A stretch of 64,000 nucleotides of DNA, taken from assembly GCA_030686995.1 (NCBI GenBank), contig CM060685.1, positions 128,365,823 to 128,429,822 of the forward strand, written 5' to 3'. Of the stretch, positions 58,026 through 64,000 are shown piece by piece. A program made the translations under genes and the position numbers. The stretch comes from Artemisia argyi. Its lineage: Eukaryota; Streptophyta; Magnoliopsida; Asterales; Asteraceae. The notes under the pieces are model-generated. The model searched no databases and had not been told where the DNA came from. It was given only the letters and a program-made list of their open reading frames with translations. Numbering within the stretch: the stretch's first letter is position 1; every line of letters starts with the position of its first letter.

Positions 58026-60549
58026 CTAAGAAGTGGCTTCCTCATTGCTCGCACTTTCTTTCACAGGTTCTTTTATTGGTGAGATGCGTTCCTCTTCTGA
58101 TTCTGAGTCACTAACAATGTACCTGAAAAAGTAAGATGTAATAAGAAAGTTTTTTAATATTTTGTTATATACTAATTTATTTTGTATCAATTTTCTACAT
58201 CATTACCTTCTTCGTTTTGTTTTGCCAGAAGCAGATCCAGCTTCGCTCCCAGCTTCATCACCATCTTTTAAATCCTTATCTGAATCTTCATATTCCATAC
58301 TACAATAATAACATAGTAAGTAATGTATAACAGTAAGATTCTTTCATTTATTGATTCCATAGGTTGCAAATTGTGTTATACCTTTCTTTTTCTTCCCCTC
58401 CACAGATTTCAATGGGGTAGACAGAGTTGGGTCCTTGGACAAAGTTTTCTTTGACAATTTTTTCATAAGAGGGCTTGCAGACCCGCTTGACGCTGTTTCA
58501 GCCTGAAGAGTGCTTGAACATGTGAGTGCTCCATATGGTTGGGTTATTTTCCAACAGGTAAAGCTCTCATAAGTGCCGTGTTCAAAATATGTGTGTGACT
58601 TGAGTTCAAAAATATGAGATGTCCCTATAAGAGCAGATATGGCGCTGGGTAAATTGAGCCCTTCATTCCCCTCAGGGTCACTCTCCAACAATGATTCTGG
58701 TGAGCATTTCACTAAATCACGCACAGTTTCATCAAACAGGACAACAACAGTTTGTGTCGTATGGTCTGACACATCAAGCTTAAGTCTGAATCTGTTGAAA
58801 TCGTGGAATACGCATAAGGTAAACAACATTATACAATATAATTTTATGCATTGGATAGGCTAGGCTAAAATTGTGTTACCTTAAAACTGGGTAGTCAATG
58901 GGTTTTTCACATGCGTCGCACCAAAATCTACCTTCTTTTCGGGTTGCTCCTTGTTTGCACTTACCTCCACCACAGGATGGGTAGTTCCAGCCCTTTCTCA
59001 TTCTAATATTGTCAATCATGACCTTACAGTTGTAAATCATAGGTTACAAACATCCATACATAGTGAATAAAAAACCATTTGTACATGTAACAACATAATC
59101 AATTGGAAAATATAGCAACTTACGTTGTTTTTCCTGTTGCGCCCCCAAATTAGCAAGTTCTCAGGTATCCCATCTTTGGGCTCCGTCAAATCAACAGGCA
59201 CAATTGCTTTACTCAACTCCACAGAACTATAATCAAGATGCATACTTCTTAAGTGTTATTTCACATATGCAGCAATAGTAGTTTTTGTTTGCAATTGTAT
59301 ACCAACATTAATTTCAATAAATAAGACTACTTCTGAGTTCATATCAATTTGAAGATTTTCATTGTTAGAAGCAATTTCTAAACCAAATATAATTGATATG
59401 ATTAACATTAGGACATAGCTTTACCTCATATCAACTTTTAGATCAATCAATGCAGGGATGTCATCATTGTCACAAATCATGGTGGAGGAGGTGCTCGAGA
59501 GATAAAGCTTATCTGCAAGATCAGAAATTATAATGTAACTTCGCAATGAGGTAACGCGACCAACTAAACAATGATCTATACATACTTACCGCTGTAGTGT
59601 TTGGTAGTAAGAGCAGTTATAACAACCGGACATAGGTCAACATGCTTAGTTTTCTTTTCTATCAGGATGTCGCCCAATTCTCCCCACAATGTCACCCTAA
59701 TAGACTGACCACTGTTTTAGGAAATCACAAATTAAATAAACCTCTTGAACATTTTATATATATATATATATAATAATTAATGACTAAATTAATTTTCAGG
59801 TTTGTATGAACAACAAAATGTGGGAAACAGAACACCTCTTGTTAGCCAGAAAGAAATCAAGGGTACGTGAACCACTTTTCTGGTGTATTGTCCTCCCAAC
59901 ATTTGTAACATAGCCTGCGACATCTGCTACGATCCAATAAGGTATGAGAATAGTTACATTAAAGCATCTAACAAAAAAGTGTGCCAATAAAGAGTGTATA
60001 ATAAAAAACACTTACCTATCAGATACTTATTATTTGTAGGTACAATGTCATCCAAATCAATAAGCTCAAAAGGATATCTGATAAAACCCTCAGTCTTAGC
60101 AGAAACTTTTCTGGTTCTTGTGGAGCCATCAAATTCAAGAATGAATGGATCATGCCTTTTAATCCGATATTCATCCTTGTTTGGCTGCACAATGAAGTTC
60201 TTAATAGAGTAAACAGAACCTTCTTTTAAACCTACAAAATTATGCGCTATATTGGTCCTCGCAGTGCAATGTATCGACTAACCCTGCAAAACATTGTATT
60301 AGCATTCAAAACACCCACAATCTATGCATAACAATAACGCTAACTTACCTTCGCATCAGAAACAACAAAATCAGTACTCAAATACCGTCCTGTTCTTGCA
60401 TTTACATCCCAAATCCTACAAATCATAACCACTACGGTACCACTAACACCAACATCCAGCTGTTCCAAGAATAAATCAGCATTATCATCAGCAATTTGGA
60501 TAGACTTACTACCTGAAGCCAACTTGTTGCCTGAAGCATTGATAGACAT
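58026..60549 (-). CDS. Helitron-encoded RPA-like single-stranded DNA-binding protein, multi-exon
   Basis: Reads leftward from ATG at 60549 to a stop at 58026-58028. About ten exons can be followed. Exon 1 (60549-60349) has MICRIWDVNARTGRYLSTDF, the start of the plant Helitron RPA/DUF223 OB fold. Exon 2 (60277-60016) continues it (RIKRHDPFILEFDGSTRTRK). Later exons give a second OB fold (VTLWGELGDI, DLKVDMR) and a C-terminal zinc ribbon (CGGGKCKQG and FWCDACEK, about 58990-58890). The last OB part follows (VVVLFDETVRDLVK) with a Ser/Lys/acidic tail. It would coat single-stranded DNA during Helitron transposition. Exon 2 needs an acceptor six bases downstream of the obvious one, because a TAG follows the first AG. 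Otherwise no lesion is seen, in contrast to the neighbouring RepHel gene. Confidence 0.78.
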
Positions 60550-60614
60550 GTTTACTATTGTTTAAGGTTTGTTTCTGTTCCTGATTTTGATGATACATAC
60601 AATCCAACAAAATG

Positions 60615-60622
60615 TATTTATA
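60615..60622 (-). promoter_or_regulatory. TATA box of the RPA-like gene
   Basis: TATAAATA on the - strand, 66 bases upstream of the ATG at 60549. Confidence 0.5.
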
Positions 60623-60624
60623 CT

Positions 60625-61185
60625 AATTAGCTTAGGCAGTAACTGCTCCATTAAGGAGAAACCACTGAAACTACAAACCTGTTCACAAACCCTCATTTAA
60701 GAAGGACAAATGATTAGACAGTAACCCAAGGACTCTTGAAATACAAACATTTATATGCAGGTAAATCATGGATGAATAATAAAGGCCTCCAACTTGTTTT
60801 TAACTCAATAACCTCTATCATCATTACTCCACCTTAAATTTTGGGACTCAATCATATAGTATTATAGATAAGATTAACCTCATTTTAATGTAGAGTACGT
60901 AGATACGTAATTTGGATTTTGGACCTTCAACAAACTTAAAACCAATATCTCCCCCAAAGTGGCTAGTACGCTCACAAAAGAAAGCATTCAGTTGCTTATT
61001 TCAAAATGTGTGTTATAGAAATTCAATCATCTATTCAATTTAAGTCATTGTATGTGTCCTGTTTTGTCATGTATACGGGTTTCAAGATGACTCCACTTTA
61101 GGATTCATCAGTAATCATTAATAGAAGAGTGCTAGTGTTAAGACAGGTGGATCGCTTACCCTTGATAGGGGTGTCAAAAACAACA
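60625..61185. other. Gap upstream of the RPA-like gene
   Basis: AT-rich sequence. The 5' end (TC) of the - strand Helitron should lie here or further right but has no distinctive signature that I can see. Confidence 0.4.
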
Positions 61186-61187
61186 CA

Positions 61188-61870
61188 CACTGGTACAAAA
61201 ACTGCTATTGGTCACGCCAAAAATGTGTGACGATATGCATATAATCACACACGTTTTTTCCGTTGTGTGTCACTAAAGGTCCCGCCACCGTAGGTGGCAT
61301 ATGGTCACATTGTTGAGTTCGTGGCCTTTTCAATAAAAAAAGAGTGACCAAAACCCCGAATATGTGTGACAAATTAGGCACCAGTTTTGTTGGATTAGTC
61401 ATTATCAGTGACCGTAAACACGTTATAGTCACACGAATATTTTTTGAGAGTAACTATTGTTCATCCTTTGGCCACATAAATATATAATATATGTGACATT
61501 TGAGATGATTTATTCAAGTAAATGTGTATTATGTGTGACTATTTCTCGTCCTGTGGCCACATGAATATATAATAAATGTGATGTTTGTGATGATTTAGTC
61601 ACACAACAGGTATTGTTTTTTTAGTTAGTCACATACAATTTTTTAAAAAAGTGGCAAAAAATGTGAATAAGTGTGACCATATGTTGTTTAACGTGAAGAA
61701 ATGTGTATTTTGTGTGACTATTGTTCATTTAATGGCCACTTGAATTTTATGTTTATGTGGCATTTTGTAATATTTAGTCACACAAAGTATCTTTGTTTTG
61801 GGTATTTAGTCACATACAATTAAGCATAAAGTGGTCAAAAATGGTATTTTAGTCACCATACAATTAAGCA
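61188..61870 (+). mobile_element. CACTA (EnSpm)-type element terminus with subterminal repeats
   Basis: It begins CACTGGTACAAAAACTGC at 61188, a typical plant CACTA end. It is followed by a dense mixture of GTGTGAC and GTCACA words in both orientations, the subterminal repeat layout of this superfamily. No matching inverted end was found, and at about 61870 it passes into AACCAAAGAACCGTACCGG-type sequence, so this is a truncated end. A second CACTGGTACAAA occurs at 63640 in the same orientation. Confidence 0.65.
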
Positions 61871-62077
61871 AAAGAACCAAAGAACCGTACCGGAACAGAA
61901 TCGTATATTAGAACTATGGTACGGTTCTTGGTTCCTAAAATTTCAAATTTTTGGTTCTCGGGACAGTTCGCGTCGAAACCGTCTGGTTCCGATACTTTCC
62001 CAAAACAACCGACTTTTTTGGAAATATGAAATTTTATAGGGTTTGTTTGGTATGTTGTGTACATGCAGCCTTAAAAA

Positions 62078-62144
<67 letters not shown>

Positions 62145-63520
62145 CATTAAAATCTAAAACCTAAAAATCATAACCTTTAATTCATTCCAAATATCAGTTT
62201 TGGTGTTTTACAATTGCTAATATCATTCAAAGATTCAAATATCATCATCACCATCATTCATCTAACATGAAAGTAAGATTTTTTTTATACACTTGTTTTT
62301 TTATTGTGATCATAATTGATTAGATATGTCACGATATGATGAGATCAAAAATTAAACCTACGTATATGACAAATTCGCTTATAACGATAAACTATAAAAT
62401 CGAGGTGAGAATGCACTGCATGATATTGTCACCATGTAAGCTTGTCACCCTAATACTTTTGTACACAAATGCATATTCTTGATACTTTTAAACAAATATA
62501 AATTTATATTTTGAATTTTGTGTTTTTGTTTATGTTATTTTGAACAAATGGAATTATTGGAATGATTTGCATTGTGGGACATTTTTGTGTGTTACTATTG
62601 ATACAACATATCCTTTGTGAATGATCGACAATGAAAAAAATAAACTTTTTAAACACTTTGGTTCTCGTCGAGAATTACCAAAAATTCTTGTACCTGAACC
62701 GAGTATCGTACTAGAACCGAACCGAAGAACATGGGACGGTTCTCGGTTCAATAATTTCTTTATTTTCGATTTTCGGTTCTTCCAGTTTTGGTTTGGTCCG
62801 GTTCTAGTGCCATGGATACCCCTAACCCTTGGTGTTGTTAGTTGTTGCCTCATATGCACGCCACTAAGGGTGTTCAGTGTTTGGTTTAACACTGAACTAA
62901 CCGAAAACTAAACCAGACCGAAAACAAATAAAACCGAACCAAAAATGTTAATTGATGTATGGTTTAGTTTGAAACTGAACCAAAGTATTTAATTGGTGTT
63001 TGGTTTGGTTTATGGTTTGACAAAAATATAATCAAACCGAACCGAAGAAACCGAGTATCTCTATCTACATAAAAAAATAATAATATAAATATACATAGTT
63101 TCTATCTTATCATCCTAAATAACAATCCTAATATTCAGCTAGGTTTTGCTCGAAGATGAAATATTCAAGCTAATAAGACTTATAAAGACTTTTGTTGAAG
63201 GAAAATTTATCTTATTCGCTTTCATTTACTTCCTATAAGTTGTGAAACATTGTGATTTCTTAAATGCCTGCCGTGTTGATTTACTTGAGCTCTGAGACTT
63301 TTTGATTTGTTAATTTTATCTGAGCTTCTAGGTTTTTATTTATGATTTCTAGAATATATTTTTATGTTTACTTGAATTTGGTTTTCTCGGTTTAACCGAA
63401 ACCAAGCCAAATTCTAATTTGGTGTATGGTTTGATTTTATCCATTCTATAATTGGTTTGGTTTTGCTTCGGTTTTGACTTTAAAAATTATTAAACCTATA
63501 AACATGAACCATACAACCCA
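61870..63520. repeat. Two mirrored GGTTCGGTT/AACCGAACC-rich repeats and (AAT)n
   Basis: 61870-62040 and 62640-62820 share GAACCG/CGGTTC words around GGTACGGTTCTTGGTTCC and GACGGTTCTCGGTTC and look like the two arms of one element, with an (AAT)n run at 62079-62143 between them. 62866-63500 is a second such block built from AAACCGAACC and GGTTTGGTTT words, with arms at 62880-63060 and 63380-63490. Such sequences are common non-coding plant transposons. I cannot name the superfamily. Confidence 0.5.
62079..62143. repeat. (AAT)n microsatellite
   Basis: About 21 uninterrupted AAT units. Confidence 0.95.
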
Positions 63521-63746
63521 CAAACCTGATAACTGATCTGATAAATACCTCTAAACGCCGTGATGGCATGATGTGCCATTGCTACCTCTAAACAGAATTA
63601 TGATTCAAGTTACATATAAACATACATCAGATCATCATACACTGGTACAAACAGATAGATACAAAAATATATAAACCAGTAGCGGATGTGGTAACGGGAA
63701 ATTGGGAGTTGATACGGAAATGATAACTAGTAATTATAACTAGTAA

Positions 63747-64000
63747 CTAGTTATAATACCCGTGCACGCACGGGGTTATGACAAAAAAAAATTGTTATAT
63801 AAATATTGATTATTGCTAGTCTATATAAATATTTACATTAATTTGTTTTGATTTTATGTGGCAGATAATTACTTTGTTGATATAAATAATGCCCAAAAAC
63901 ACTATTAACATTTATTGACATCTCTATGTTTTGATAATCACAAAACATAAACCCATTGAACTAAAAATCATGTCATAAACAATTATTTAGTGATAAATAT
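63747..64000 (-). mobile_element. Helitron, 3' end at 63747, runs off the window
   Basis: On the - strand: hairpin CCCGTGCGTGCACGGG (complement at 63759-63774), TATTATAA, then CTAG ending at 63747 and a T. The sequence to about 63850 is the reverse complement of the terminal sequence at 41990-42079, so both copies belong to one family. The body extends beyond 64000. Confidence 0.7.

Overview
This is a plant nuclear window, AT-rich and dominated by transposons. The one gene I recognise as a conserved host gene is a seven-exon YABBY transcription factor of the FIL/YAB3 type (30844-38186, + strand). The element set (MULEs, Helitrons, hAT, Tourist-like, CACTA, LINE, LTR elements) and the YABBY protein fit a eudicot. 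Asteraceae is a guess from the style of the repeats and is not demonstrated.

Region 1 (about 850-17450) is one nested structure. Two 209-bp terminal inverted repeats (860-1068 and 17230-17438) lie inside an exact 9-bp target duplication (tttaccatt), which defines a Mutator-like element (MULE) of 16.6 kb. It carries two convergent genes and no visible transposase core. The small + strand gene (1207-2039) is split by a 492-bp solo LTR. The - strand gene (17003 to 2774) encodes an AT-hook protein running into a PB1-like/MuDR N-terminal-like domain. That gene is split by an LTR-retroelement complex (4135-16674) with a 5-bp duplication gtctt. After the insertion, the junction between LTR and gene was tandemly duplicated, giving three copies of the AT-hook exon.

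Region 2 (17.4-28 kb) holds a 400-bp Tourist-like MITE and a 780-bp hAT-type element with an 8-bp duplication. A 5S-rRNA-like segment of the kind found in Cassandra TRIM LTRs follows. A second MULE carries a GRF zinc-finger gene and a decayed FAR1/MULE-transposase/OTU-protease fusion gene. Its 5' region contains about ten copies of a ~120-bp tandem repeat.

Region 3 (28-38.2 kb) is the YABBY locus. Its last intron is 4 kb and contains a decayed antisense LINE and two MITEs.

Region 4 (38.2-64 kb) is rich in Helitrons. There are + strand 3' ends at 42079 and 48852 and a - strand 3' end at 63747. An autonomous-type Helitron gene pair lies on the - strand: an apparently intact RPA-like gene (60549-58026) and a RepHel helicase gene with nonsense and frameshift lesions (about 56165-51800). 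A small TATA-box-bearing unknown gene (49598-49996, +) sits between Helitron remnants. A CACTA-type terminus lies at 61188.

Intron boundaries were set by eye from GT/AG sites and reading phase. Family assignments come from recognised motifs, not from searches.
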